This document shows positions 8,428 to 16,141 of a stretch of 64,000 nt of DNA, piece after piece (position 1 is the first letter of the stretch; the number at the start of each line of letters is the position of its first letter). The position numbers were made by a program, and so were the translations under genes. The stretch lies in contig CAVPHF010000043.1 in NCBI GenBank assembly GCA_963704155.1, forward strand, positions 62,001 to 126,000. Reading direction: 5' to 3'. A model generated the notes under the pieces. The model was not told the DNA's origin. It saw nothing but the letters and a program-made list of their open reading frames with translations, and did not search any database. The stretch comes from Thiohalocapsa sp963704155. Lineage in GTDB: Bacteria > Pseudomonadota > Gammaproteobacteria > Chromatiales > Chromatiaceae.

Positions 8428-8997
8428 GGCGGCCGATGATCCGAGCGCCCGTGATGAGATCGCCACACCCTTGGGCGCGCCGGCCCGCAACGTACGCTCT
8501 CCGGCCCGCTATCTCTGGGTCATGCTCCTGGCCCGGCTGTTCGAATCGATGCCGCTGACCTGCCCCAACTGCGGCGCGGACATGCGTATCATCGCTTTCG
8601 TGACCGAGGCCGCCCCGGTGCAGCGGATCCTCGCACATATCGCCGAGCCCAACGAACCTCCGCCGATTGCCCCGGCCCGCGGACCGCCCGGTTGGGACGA
8701 TGATGTCGGGCCGATGCCGGACTGGGACATCCTCCAACAGCCCGAGCCCGACGTCGAGTTTGATCAGCGCGTCTCCTGGTAGCCGCCTTCTTCTGCCACA
8801 GAGGGTGCCGGCGCCCCTGATCTCACGCCTGCCCGCCGCGCCTCAAATCTCCTCCCAAACCCCGCCGGAGCGCGCTTCGACGCTTGAGAGAGGTTCGCAC
8901 CACGCTCGCTTGAGCCTTGACCAGCCCTCTAGCCCTGGCTAGCCTCTCATCCTGACGCCGCCTCGGGCTCGCAGAGGCGCTTGACTTTCCTATCCTT
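8388..8997 (+). repeat. 610-bp direct repeat, copy 1 (IS91-family 3' end)
   Basis: Nearly identical to 12586-13195 in the same orientation. It starts in the 3' part of an IS91-like transposase gene and ends after the shared sequence CTTGACTTTCCTATCCTT, beyond which the copies diverge. The right boundary cuts an efflux adaptor gene, so this is probably the true 3' end of the element; the left boundary falls inside coding sequence and is a deletion or recombination point. Confidence 0.85.
8390..8782 (+). pseudogene. IS91-family transposase, C-terminal fragment (copy 1)
   Basis: Only about 130 C-terminal residues remain, in frame from 8390. The diagnostic block is RSPARYLWVMLLARLFE, then a CPNCGADMRIIAF zinc-ribbon-like segment, PPPIAPARGPPGWDD, and the terminal DVEFDQRVSW. 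These are typical of the C-terminus of Y2 (rolling-circle) transposases of the IS91 group. The catalytic HUH and Tyr residues are absent. The same fragment occurs at 12393-12980, with relatives at 50886-51374 and about 54440-54640. Confidence 0.85.
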
Positions 8998-9569
8998 CCA
9001 AGCTCCACCATGCGTGCCTCCACCAGCCCGTCGAACGGGGCGCGGATGCGGGTGTGCGCCAAGTCGATACGCAAACGCTCCAGCTCGGCCTCGGCCGCGG
9101 CCAGCGCTGCCTGAGCCGCCTTGACCTGGGTGCGCGCCTGCATGCCCTTGCTGCCGAGCTTCTCGGACGCCGACAGGTCCAGACGCCGGCTCGCCACCTC
9201 GGCCTCGGCCCGAGCGATCTGTGCCTCGCGATCCTCCAAGGCCAGTTCGACCAGGACCTCCCCCGCGGACAGGCGCGCACCCTTGTCGACCGGCAGCGCC
9301 GTCACCAGCCCGCCGGTCTGGGCACGGAGCTCGACCCGCCGACGCGGTTCCAACTGGCCCTGGATCAACACCTCTTTGGTGACGCGCTCCGCGTTCAGTT
9401 CTGCCACCCGAACCCGCGTCGGCTGCGGCTCGGCCGCCGGGGACGGGGCGGTGCCAGGGACATCGGTGCGCGCCGCGCCAACCAGCGAGCCACTGAGCAT
9501 CCAGGCAGCCACCGCGCCGAGCAGACCAATGGAAGCTAGGTTGACCGTTTCATCGTCACGCTCCAGTTG
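8998..9569 (-). pseudogene. RND efflux periplasmic adaptor (membrane fusion protein), C-terminus deleted
   Basis: N-terminal half of an AcrA/MexA-type adaptor that would join an inner-membrane RND pump to an outer-membrane channel. After a membrane segment (GLLGAVAAWMLSGSLVG), residues read RVTKEVLIQGQLEPRRRVELRAQTGGLV, the lipoyl-type domain, a hairpin with EDREAQIARAEAEVASRRLD, then THTRIRAPFDG-like sequence, and stop at VEARMVELG where the IS91 repeat begins at 8997. The start is unclear: no ATG precedes the membrane segment in frame, GTG at 9512 is possible. It lies directly downstream of the TetR gene, so the two were probably one regulated efflux operon whose pump gene has been lost. 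Confidence 0.78.
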
Positions 9570-9700
9570 AGGTTCAAGGTCTTGATCATCGTTGCGACCA
9601 CCGCGGGACGGTCCGCACAGCGGACCCTACAGCGACGGCGCTCCTGGTAGTCCCCGCTCGATTTCGGAAACGACTACGGCTACGACAACGGATATTCGTC

Positions 9701-10327
9701 TCAGGGGCGGCCGCTCAGACCCGCCATCATGAACTCCGTAGCAGCCGCGACCACCGCCTGATCATCGCCCAGCGAACACCAGTCGCTTCCGGCCCAGATC
9801 AGCGAGACCGCTCCCTTGAAGCAGGCATGCAGACCCAGCATCACCTGATCCACGGGCCGGCGCTGAAACTGCCCCGTCGCCATGCCGGTCTCGATGATCG
9901 GCGCCGCCCAAGCATGAAAGGCCCGGTCCAATTCCAGAAAGTCGTCACGCCAGGCGGGATCCGCGCGCTCCTTGAAGTCGATCCGCTCGCAGTACTCCAC
10001 CACATAGCGGTACTCGCCATGGGCAATGTGGTAGCGCAGCGCCCGCTCCACCGCGTCTCGCAGCTGTTCCAGCGGGCTGTCGCCGGTCATCTCCTCGCGG
10101 AGCATGGGCAACAGACCGCGATAGAAGCGCATCATGAGACGGAACAGCAGTTCGTCCTTGCTCGCAAAGTGCTTGTAGACGGTGCCCTTGCCCACCTCCG
10201 CCCGCTCCGCGATCTGCTCCACCGTCACCGACTCCCAACGCGGCGTCGAGCACAGCTCCAGCGACGCGGTCAGGATGTCCTGTTCACGGCGCTCAAACTG
10301 CCGTTGCTTGCGATCTTGCAGGGCCAT
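9701..10327 (-). CDS. TetR family transcriptional regulator
   Basis: 208-aa one-component repressor. The N-terminal helix-turn-helix region (about 14-60) shows ILTASLELCSTPRWESVTVEQIAERAEVGKGTVYKHFASKDELL, the TetR consensus in pieces; the C-terminal ligand domain is 65-208 and has no assignable ligand. It is followed on the same strand by the truncated efflux adaptor, and two inverted repeats lie just upstream of its start, so it most likely repressed itself and the efflux operon. The frame is intact although its target operon is broken. Confidence 0.93.
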   Translation of the reverse strand: MALQDRKQRQFERREQDILTASLELCSTPRWESVTVEQIAERAEVGKGTVYKHFASKDELLFRLMMRFYRGLLPMLREEMTGDSPLEQLRDAVERALRYHIAHGEYRYVVEYCERIDFKERADPAWRDDFLELDRAFHAWAAPIIETGMATGQFQRRPVDQVMLGLHACFKGAVSLIWAGSDWCSLGDDQAVVAAATEFMMAGLSGRP

Positions 10328-10342
10328 GGCCGCATCCGTTTG

Positions 10343-10373
10343 TGACTGATCGTCATATTATGACCAGCGGTCA
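10343..10373 (-). promoter_or_regulatory. Candidate TetR operators
   Basis: Two inverted repeats lie 16-46 bp upstream of the tetR start: TGACTGATCGTCA (10343-10355) and TGACCAGCGGTCA (10361-10373, exact five-base arms). The second resembles operators of TetR proteins controlling RND pumps. Binding is inferred from position and symmetry only. Confidence 0.5.
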
Positions 10374-10440
10374 CTTTTCAAGCAAGCGTTTGAGTTATCC
10401 ATCGAGAGGCCCTAAACCTGGCGGCTTTCGAAGTTCTCGG

Positions 10441-10466
10441 TGATATGATGTCGGCATCTGATATCA
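10441..10466 (+). promoter_or_regulatory. Inverted repeat upstream of the RHH-PIN operon
   Basis: TGATAT at 10441-10446 is mirrored by ATATCA at 10461-10466, 12 bp before the antitoxin start. Ribbon-helix-helix antitoxins commonly bind such repeats and repress their own operon; this is inference. Confidence 0.35.
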
Positions 10467-10478
10467 GAGGCCAAGCCC

Positions 10479-10700
10479 ATGCGCACCATTATCGACCTGC
10501 CCGACGAACAGATCGAACCGCTGAAAACCCTGGCGAACTCGCTCAACGTCTCTCGCGCCGAGTTGATCCGGCGCGCGGTTGCCGACTATCTGCGCCGGTT
10601 CGAAGCGCCCGCGGACGACACGGCCTTCGGCATCTGGAAGCAGCGCGGCGAAGACGGACTCGCCTACCAGGAGCGGATGCGCTCGGAATGGGACCGGTGA
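10479..10700 (+). CDS. Ribbon-helix-helix antitoxin of a VapBC-type pair
   Basis: 73-aa protein. The N-terminal MRTIIDLPDEQIEPLKTLA with a beta strand and two helices, then VSRAELIRRAVADYLRRF, is the ribbon-helix-helix DNA-binding fold; the tail (FGIWKQRGEDGLAYQERMR) would mask the toxin. Its TGA overlaps the GTG start of the PIN toxin, the usual translational coupling. Both genes are intact. It follows the TetR gene divergently and precedes the hsdM remnant. Confidence 0.88.
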   Translation: MRTIIDLPDEQIEPLKTLANSLNVSRAELIRRAVADYLRRFEAPADDTAFGIWKQRGEDGLAYQERMRSEWDR

Positions 10701-11059
10701 AGGCGCTGTTCGATACCAACATCTTGATCGACTACCTGAACGGTGTTGTCGCCGCGCGGGACGAGATCGGCCGCTACCAACGTCCGAGTATCAGCCTGAT
10801 TACATGGATGGAGGTGCTGGTGGGCACGGCGTCCGACCAGAGCGCGCCGGTACGCACCTTTCTGCGCCGCTTCGAGTGTATCGGTATCGATTCTGCCGTC
10901 GCCGAGTGCGCCGTCGAGCTGCGGCAAGCCAAGCGCCTCAAGCTGCCGGATGCCATCATCCGCGCCACGGCCATGCAGCACAGTGCGCTGCTGGTGACCC
11001 GCAACACCAAGGACTTCCCGGACGACGAGCCCGGCATCCGTGTGCCGTACTCGCTCTAG
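10697..11059 (+). CDS. PIN-domain toxin (VapC-like)
   Basis: 120-aa predicted ribonuclease. Start GTG at 10697 overlaps the antitoxin stop. PIN acidic residues are visible: Asp in LFDTNILIDYL at the N-terminus, Glu in ITWMEVLVG, Asp in KLPDAIIRATA and Asp in VTRNTKDF. Such toxins cleave tRNA or rRNA; the target here is unknown. Paired with the RHH antitoxin immediately upstream. Intact, unlike the VapC at 15757. Confidence 0.88.
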   Translation: MKALFDTNILIDYLNGVVAARDEIGRYQRPSISLITWMEVLVGTASDQSAPVRTFLRRFECIGIDSAVAECAVELRQAKRLKLPDAIIRATAMQHSALLVTRNTKDFPDDEPGIRVPYSL

Positions 11060-11141
11060 CTGCGCGAGATCAAGCAGCGCAAGATCGACTGCACGCGGCG
11101 GCTCTTCGCGCCGATCGCAACCGAAAAAGCCGCTTAGTCAC

Positions 11142-11495
11142 ATGCCAGCCAAACGAAAACCCGCCAAAAAAGACTCCACCGCTAACCTCGGTTTCGAGGC
11201 CAAGCTGTGGCTCACCGCCGACAAGCTCCGAAACAACATGGACGCGGCGGAATACAAGCACGTCGTCCTCGGCCTCATCTTCCTCAAATTCCTCACCCGC
11301 TTCGCCAGCGCCGAGGGCAAGAACGGAGGCCAGTTCTACACCCCGTCCTGCGTCGTGCGCTGTCTCGTCGAGATGCTCGAACCCTACAAAGGCCGCATCT
11401 ACGACCCCTGCTGCGGCTCCGGCGGCATGTTCGTGCAGTCGGAAAGGTTCGTCGAATCCGAATTACGGTGCCGAACTACGGTTAATTACGGTTAA
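11142..11495 (+). pseudogene. Type I restriction methyltransferase HsdM, internally deleted and 3'-truncated
   Basis: Begins like HsdM: FEAKLWLTADKLRNNMDAAEYKHVVLGLIFLKF, the N-terminal domain. It then jumps without loss of frame to LTRFASAEGKNGGQFYTP, which in full-length proteins lies more than 100 residues later, and continues to the methyltransferase motif YDPCCGSGGMFVQSE before ending in AT-richer sequence with tandem copies of AATTACGGTT (about 11480-11502). The NPPY catalytic motif and everything after it are missing. A short open stretch at 11060-11136 before it (EIKQRKIDCTRRLFAP) ends at TAG and is unassigned. No hsdS or hsdR follows. Confidence 0.8.
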
Positions 11496-11639
11496 TTACG
11501 GTGACACTTTACCATTTGCATCACTTTTAGCCCGGTAGTGTGCGGTGAGGTACAAACCGCGCCGAGCCACAGACGTAATTGGCGCGGTTCGCTCTCGCTC
11601 ACCGCACGACGCGCATTGTTACCGGCCGGAGTGGCGCGG

Positions 11640-11903
11640 TCAGCGCTCGTAATGATACCGGCATTGGATGACGGTCACGGCGGCGTCGTCGAAGGCGTAG
11701 ACGAGGCGATGCTCTTCGTTGATGCGCCGGGACCAGTAGCCTTGGTAGTCGAAGCGCAGCGGCTCTGGCTTGCCGATGCCGGTGGTGGGCTCATGGCAGG
11801 CGGCGAGGCAGAGCTGGATAATCCGCTTGAGCCTCTTGGGGTCCTTTTCGGCCCACCAGCGAAGATCTTCCAGGCCGGTCTCAGTCCAGGTAAGCCGCAA
11901 CAT
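11640..11903 (-). CDS. yoeB: YoeB-type toxin (ribosome-dependent mRNA interferase)
   Basis: 87-aa RelE/YoeB-fold toxin that would cut mRNA at the ribosomal A site. The C-terminal half is diagnostic: GIGKPEPLRFDYQGYWSRRI, then INEEHRLVYAFDD and the terminal QCRYHYER with the catalytic-region His and Tyr. The start ATG at 11903 lies inside the antitoxin frame (23-bp overlap), normal for yefM-yoeB. Intact. Confidence 0.93.
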   Translation of the reverse strand: MLRLTWTETGLEDLRWWAEKDPKRLKRIIQLCLAACHEPTTGIGKPEPLRFDYQGYWSRRINEEHRLVYAFDDAAVTVIQCRYHYER

Positions 11904-12141
11904 CGATTTCGACCGTCTCGCCGGCGCGGTGCTGGGCCATGCCGCGTTGCAGCCGCTCGGCGTTGGCCGGGTGACGCACCAGGTGCAGGGTCTCGACCAT
12001 GCTGGCGTAGTCATCCGCGTCTAGCAGCACGACACCCTTGCCACCGGACCGGTGGATGGTGACGGGCTCGCGGTCGTCGTTGACATGATCCAGCACGTTC
12101 TTGAGGTTGGCGCGCAACTCTGTCGTCGTAAGGGATTGCAT
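11881..12141 (-). CDS. yefM: YefM/Phd-type antitoxin
   Basis: 86-aa antitoxin. The N-terminal MQSLTTTELRANLKNVLDHVNDDREPVTIHR is the Phd/YefM DNA-binding domain, followed by GVVLLDADDYASMVETLHL; the C-terminal part binds YoeB. It precedes and overlaps the toxin gene. A perfect inverted repeat containing TGTAC lies 15 bp upstream (12156-12175), matching known YefM operator style. Start ATG 12141 chosen because longer in-frame readings run through the operator. Confidence 0.92.
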   Translation of the reverse strand: MQSLTTTELRANLKNVLDHVNDDREPVTIHRSGGKGVVLLDADDYASMVETLHLVRHPANAERLQRGMAQHRAGETVEIDVAAYLD

Positions 12142-12155
12142 GGGTTTGGTCCGCT

Positions 12156-12175
12156 CTGTACGCGAAGGCGTACAG
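12156..12175 (-). promoter_or_regulatory. Likely YefM-YoeB operator
   Basis: CTGTACGC-GAAG-GCGTACAG is a perfect eight-base inverted repeat 15 bp upstream of yefM. TGTAC-containing palindromes are the known binding sites of YefM, so autoregulation is expected. The repeat sits where a promoter would be. Confidence 0.7.
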
Positions 12176-12392
12176 CATAGCGTTTCGGTGGATGGTTGCC
12201 CAGCGGTTCGACGCGCGTCAGCCGATACCGAGCTCGCCCTGTGGCTGGATGGCCACGTGGTGATCGCCTGATGGTATTTCGCGGAACGCGGCGTCGGTTC
12301 CGCCATGTGCCGCTCACGACGATATCGATTCAGGGTGCTAGGTTGATTCGGAGCGCGAGTTCCGTGGACAGTTTACTTAAACTATTCTCAAT

Positions 12393-12980
12393 TTGTGTTC
12401 GCCGTTCGCGCTCGAGCGCCTGGAGCTGATCGACGCCGAACGTGTCGTCTATCGCTTGCCCAAGCCCCAGCGCGATGGCACTACGGCGCTGACGCTCACG
12501 CCGCTGGAGCTGATCGACCATCTCGCGGCACTCATCCCGCCGCCCAGGCGGCACCGCCATCGCTACCACGGCGTGCTCGCACCCAACTCGCCGCTGCGTG
12601 CGGCGGCCACCGCGTATGGACGTGAGGCGGCCGATGATCCGAGCGCCCGTGATGAGATCGCCACACCCTCGGGCGCGCCGGCCCGCAACGTACGCTCTCC
12701 GGCCCGCTATCTCTGGGTCATGCTCCTGGCCCGGCTGTTCGAATCGATGCCGCTGACCTGCCCCAACTGCGGCGCGGACATGCGTATCATCGCTTTCGTG
12801 ACCGAGGCCGCCCCGGTGCAGCGGATCCTCGCACATATCGCCGAGCCCAACGAACCTCCGCCGATTGCCCCGGCCCGCGGACCGCCCGGTTGGGACGATG
12901 ATGTCGGGCCGATGCCGGACTGGGACATCCTCCAACAGCCCGAGCCCGACGTCGAGTTTGATCAGCGCGTCTCCTGGTAG
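12393..12980 (+). pseudogene. IS91-family transposase, C-terminal fragment (copy 2)
   Basis: About 190 C-terminal residues, 60 more than copy 1: LTPLELIDHLAALIPPPRRH, then HRYHGVLAPNSPLRAA, the RSPARYLWVMLLARLFE block, CPNCGADMRII and the terminal DVEFDQRVSW. The catalytic Y2/HUH part is missing upstream of about 12393. The last 395 bases plus 215 bases of untranslated 3' end are duplicated at 8388-8997. It follows the yefM operator region by about 220 bp. Confidence 0.85.
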
Positions 12981-13195
12981 CCGCCTTCTTCTGCCACAGA
13001 GGGTGCCGGCGCCCCTGATCTCACGCCTGCCCGCCGCGCCTCAAATCTCCTCCCAAACCCCGCCGGAGCGCGCTTCGACGCTTGAGAGAGGTTCGCACCA
13101 CGCTCGCTTGAGCCTTGACCAGCCCTCTAGCCCTGGCTAGCCTCTCATCCTGACGCCGCCTCGGGCTCGCAGAGGCGCTTGACTTTCCTATCCTT
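12586..13195 (+). repeat. 610-bp direct repeat, copy 2 (IS91-family 3' end)
   Basis: Partner of 8388-8997, same orientation, differing at very few positions in the part compared by eye. The two copies bracket 3.6 kb holding tetR, two TA pairs and the hsdM remnant, so recombination between them could excise that stretch. After 13195 the sequence enters IS21-like repeats. Confidence 0.85.
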
Positions 13196-13227
13196 TGACC
13201 ACCCATTCCGACAACATACCGGAAACC

Positions 13228-13299
13228 GGTCACGATCCAGCAGAATCAGCGGTCGAGGTCACGTTCGATTGGAATCACTGGTCACGATGCGTCGGAATA
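13228..13299. repeat. Three-copy 20-bp repeat resembling an IS21-family terminus
   Basis: GGTCACGATCCAGCAGAATC (13228), GGTCACGTTCGATTGGAATC (13257) and GGTCACGATGCGTCGGAATA (13280) share GGTCACG and GAAT with similar spacing. Multiple copies of this kind of element are found at IS21-family ends, where they bind the transposase. No istA/istB gene remains nearby. The identification is from memory of such ends and is tentative. Confidence 0.45.
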
Positions 13300-13631
13300 C
13301 GCACGGATCGAGCGACGGCTTGACCTGAGCGACGTCTGATCCCATCGAGTGCTCGGCACCGGCCGGCTCACCAGCACCGGTGGCCTACTGGGAGCGCCGG
13401 CTTCCACCCGGCTCGCCGCGCGCCCGGCTCAATGCCGGGCACGCGGCTTCAATGAATCCACCTGCGCATCAGAGCTTTGCAGACCCAGCAAGCGGAAATC
13501 ATGAGCAGCGCTTGCAAGGAGAGCCTGGCTTGAGCCTTAGCGCCCAGCGGTGGCGCCTTTCCCCCTCGGGCGCAATGCTTCGAGCTGAGCGTGAACGGGC
13601 GCAATGACCCAAGAGCCGCGGAGGTGGCCGA
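13300..13631. other. Non-coding stretch
   Basis: No gene supported. The reading frames present lack family resemblance and overlap on both strands. It contains the short phrase TTGACCTGAGCGAC (13320-13333) that recurs in similar form near 16962, suggesting common repeat debris. Confidence 0.4.
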
Positions 13632-13937
13632 GTGCAATCGACCTACGTCGACCACGAGAACGACGCCTACCGGGTGGCGGGAACCCGAATATCGCTGGAT
13701 TCGCTGATCTACGCCTACCTGAATGGCCATACGGCGGAAGCGATTGCCCAGGCTTTCCCCTTGTTAACCCTGGAGCAGGTATACGGAGCGCTCGCCTACT
13801 ATCTGGCGCACCGGGAGACGATCAACGCCTATCTGCGGCAGGCATCCGAAGACTTCGAGCGCCTTCGCCAAGCTGCCCAGGATTCGGACCCCATGTGGTA
13901 TTGCAAGATCCAAGAGGCTCGCCGTTCGGCGGCCTGA
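13632..13937 (+). CDS. DUF433 antitoxin-like protein
   Basis: 101-aa protein with the DUF433 pattern: YRVAGTRISLDSLIYAYLNGHTAEAIAQAFPLLTLEQVYGALAYYL, a winged-helix-like fold. Such proteins pair with DUF5615 PIN-like proteins as TA systems. GTG at 13632 is the likely start. It is followed after 15 bp by the DUF5615 gene, and both are intact, unlike the second pair of this type at 43964-44279. Confidence 0.88.
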   Translation: MQSTYVDHENDAYRVAGTRISLDSLIYAYLNGHTAEAIAQAFPLLTLEQVYGALAYYLAHRETINAYLRQASEDFERLRQAAQDSDPMWYCKIQEARRSAA

Positions 13938-13952
13938 GCCTCGGATTCGTCC

Positions 13953-14300
13953 ATGATCCGCTTCCAGGCCGATGCCGATCTCAACCAGGGGATCCTGCTT
14001 GCCACAATACGCCGGCTCCCAGGCCTCGACTTCCAATCGGCGACCGAGGCCGGCCTAGCAGGCCTGACCGATCCGCAGGTGCTGTCCCTTTCCGCCGATC
14101 AGGATCGAATCCTCGTCACCCATGACATGCGGACCATGCCCCATCACTTCGCGAGCTTTATCCAGCAGCACCGCAGCCCAGGCGTTATCGTCGTACCACA
14201 GTCCATGGGATACGCACGGGCGGCGGATGAACTGTTGCTCATTGCATCCGCAACCGAGATGGCCGAGGGGGTGAACCGAATCGTCTTCTTGCCGCTATAG
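13953..14300 (+). CDS. DUF5615 PIN-like toxin
   Basis: 115-aa protein. The acidic MIRFQADADLNQGI at the N-terminus and ILVTHDMRTMPHHFASFI in the middle are the family hallmarks, with Asp residues matching PIN nuclease positions; GVIVVPQSMGYARAADEL follows. Presumed ribonuclease toxin partnered with the upstream DUF433 protein. Full length for the family. Confidence 0.88.
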   Translation: MIRFQADADLNQGILLATIRRLPGLDFQSATEAGLAGLTDPQVLSLSADQDRILVTHDMRTMPHHFASFIQQHRSPGVIVVPQSMGYARAADELLLIASATEMAEGVNRIVFLPL

Positions 14301-14366
14301 CGAGTCCGTCGAATTTTTCGCGGATTCGAGTATTTCCAATTATCGTGGTACGTCCCCTATTTCCGC

Positions 14367-14735
14367 GCCGAGGAGACGGTGAAGGGGACCATAGCGCTGC
14401 TGGCGGCGACGGACGTGCCGCTGATCCTGTGGCTGAACGAGCATCTCGGGCCGCTGGAGCTTCAGGGCCGCCCCATTGTGGAGGCGTCCTTCCTGCATGA
14501 GGCGCGGAACCGGATGCTCGGGACCATCCTGCTGCCGGCCCGGACCAAGGCCACCTTCGGCAAGGACACCGAGGAGATGCTCCGCCAGCGCCTCACCTTC
14601 GCCGAGGCCATCGAGCAGTTCGATCTGATGCCGCGCACGCGCATCAAGCGGATTCGCGATGAGCTGTGGGCGCAGTTGGATGCCCTGCCCCTTGACGGCG
14701 CCGAGGGCGCGAGCAGGGCCAGCGCCTCGGCGTGA
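14367..14735 (+). pseudogene. TraL-like ATPase, C-terminal fragment (copy 2)
   Basis: Near-identical to 7503-7894 of copy 1 but begins abruptly at EETVKGTIALLAATDVPLIL; the N-terminal two thirds including the nucleotide-binding motif are absent. It lacks the four-residue insertion present in copy 1 (LELQGRP here). The end overlaps the TraM-like gene by GTGA, as in copy 1. The left boundary at about 14367 adjoins unrelated sequence after the DUF5615 gene. Confidence 0.8.
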
Positions 14736-15208
14736 ACGAGCAAGACGACCTGATCGGGGACATGATCGCGGAGGTCGCCCGCTGCCACGGGGTGGCGATC
14801 TCGCGCGATGATCCGATCGTGGCCGTGGTGCTGCTGAATCAGATCGTCTTGCGGCGGTATTTGGAGGAGACCGTCGCGCCGGCCGCCGACGCTATCCGGG
14901 AAGCGACCAACGAGGCCGTCAGACAGATCGAGCAGTTCGCCGAGGCGCAAGCGACTTGGCTGGAGCAGGTCTCGCTGAAAGACCGGGCATCATTTCTGGA
15001 CGAGCAAAAGTCGCTGCACGATGCCTGGAAAGCGGACATGGAGGCGCTTGTCGAGGGGCAGAACGCAGCGCTGCAACAAGTGGTGGTGCAAACGGTCGCC
15101 CTGTTGAGGAATCAGGGTCCAGCCGCAGGACCAGCTCGGGCATCGCCACCCGCCCCGCTACAGGCCCAGGCTTCGGCGCCAACCCGGATCGGCACCCCTT
15201 GGGCCTAG
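14732..15208 (+). pseudogene. TraM-like conjugal transfer protein lacking its membrane anchor (copy 2)
   Basis: GTG start at 14732. Residues 1-125 match copy 1 (LIGDMIAEVARCHGVAISRDD; QATWLEQVSLKDRASFLDEQ). The frame stops at TAG 15206-15208, where copy 1 has TGG in PWVWISAAAL; downstream in frame IWAGMLLGTGG looks like the lost anchor. So a Trp-to-stop change has removed the C-terminal membrane segment. Gene order traL-traM is retained, but there is no other transfer gene. Confidence 0.65.
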
Positions 15209-15363
15209 ATCTGGGCCGGGATGCTGTTGGGAACGGGGGGTAACGCTCGCGGGATCGTAGGAAAAAGGAGGCCATGCCGCTGGGCAACCTGAAGCCGAGC
15301 GGGCAAACAACTGCCAGATCGCGGCACAAACCCAAGCTCTTCTATTTATGGTAGGTTCCAGGT

Positions 15364-15507
15364 ATGCCAATGGACCTGCGCTTCCCGAAGCTGCATGCGG
15401 ACATCGACCAACCGACCATCCTGGAAGGATTTATCGAGAGCCGCCACTGGACCGCGACCCAACTCGGCAAGAAGGTGCAGGCGGCACGCATATCGCCCGT
15501 AACCTGA
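15364..15507 (+). CDS. Hypothetical 47-aa protein
   Basis: Short frame starting MPMDLRFPKLHADIDQPTIL and ending AARISPVT, 19 bp before the DUF2281 gene. Composition is protein-like but no family is recognised; it could be the tail of a lost gene. Low certainty. Confidence 0.25.
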   Translation: MPMDLRFPKLHADIDQPTILEGFIESRHWTATQLGKKVQAARISPVT

Positions 15508-15526
15508 CGACTCCGGAGTATCAATC

Positions 15527-15760
15527 ATGGCCAACGCCGAGCTTGTCTACGAGCATCTCAAAAAGCTACCCGAATCTACCGTCGCAGAGGTATTGGACTT
15601 CGTGGAATTCCTGGAACAGAAGCAGCGTCTATCCGGCCATGCAGAGCACCCGGGGGGCGAGATGGCCAAGGGACCGCGCCAGCCGGGCTCGGCGCGGGGA
15701 CAGGTGCACATGGCCCCCGATTTCGATGCGCCCCTGGAAGACTTCAAGGACTATCAATGA
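15527..15760 (+). CDS. DUF2281-type antitoxin (VapB-like)
   Basis: 77-aa protein. ELVYEHLKKLPESTVAEVLDFVEFLEQK is the DUF2281 signature; the acidic tail PDFDAPLEDFKDYQ is typical of antitoxins that bind VapC. Overlaps the PIN toxin start by 4 bp (ATGA at 15757). The antitoxin frame is intact while the toxin is frameshifted. Confidence 0.85.
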   Translation: MANAELVYEHLKKLPESTVAEVLDFVEFLEQKQRLSGHAEHPGGEMAKGPRQPGSARGQVHMAPDFDAPLEDFKDYQ

Positions 15761-16141
15761 CCCTGTTACTCGACACCCATGCCTTTCTATGGTGGGTGAA
15801 TGGCGAACCGATCCCCTCTCGCGCCGCGGATCTCCTGTCCGCAAGGGAGCACGACATCCTGTTCAGCGCCGCCAGTGCGTGGGAAATGACCATCAAGGCG
15901 AGCATCGGCAAGCTGGCCCTGCCGGAGCCGGTGGCGGGCTTTGTCCAGAAGAACTTGGCGTAACGGATTCCGTTGGATTGGGATCGAGCCCGCGGCGCTG
16001 TCTGTCTTACAAGACCTGAAATTCCATCACCGCGACCCCTTCGACCGGCTGCTGATTTCCCAAGCGATTGCACTGCGGTGTCCGCTCCTGAGCGCGGACC
16101 CCCTATTCAGCTCCTATCCGGTCGAATGCGTTTGGCAATGA
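15757..16141 (+). pseudogene. PIN-domain toxin (VapC), frameshifted
   Basis: The first 68 codons encode LLLDTHAFLWWVNGEPIPSR, the PIN N-terminus, and SAASAWEMTIKASIGKL. An extra base near 15961 creates TAA; the rest continues in the next frame as NGFRWIGIEPAALSVLQDLKFHHRDPFDRLLISQAIAL, which holds the conserved HRDPFDR motif, to CPLLSADPLFSSYPV. All catalytic blocks are therefore present but split, so the toxin is presumably dead while its antitoxin is kept. Confidence 0.85.

Noticed and set aside
8823..9512. Single 229-codon minus-strand frame as a complete efflux adaptor
   Set aside because: Its last 60 codons are antisense to the IS91 repeat, which also occurs at 13021-13195; only the part upstream of 8997 is adaptor sequence.
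7503..15060. CRISPR-like array from the many repeats in this island
   Set aside because: Repeats are few, long and contain coding sequence; no short regularly spaced repeats or spacers.
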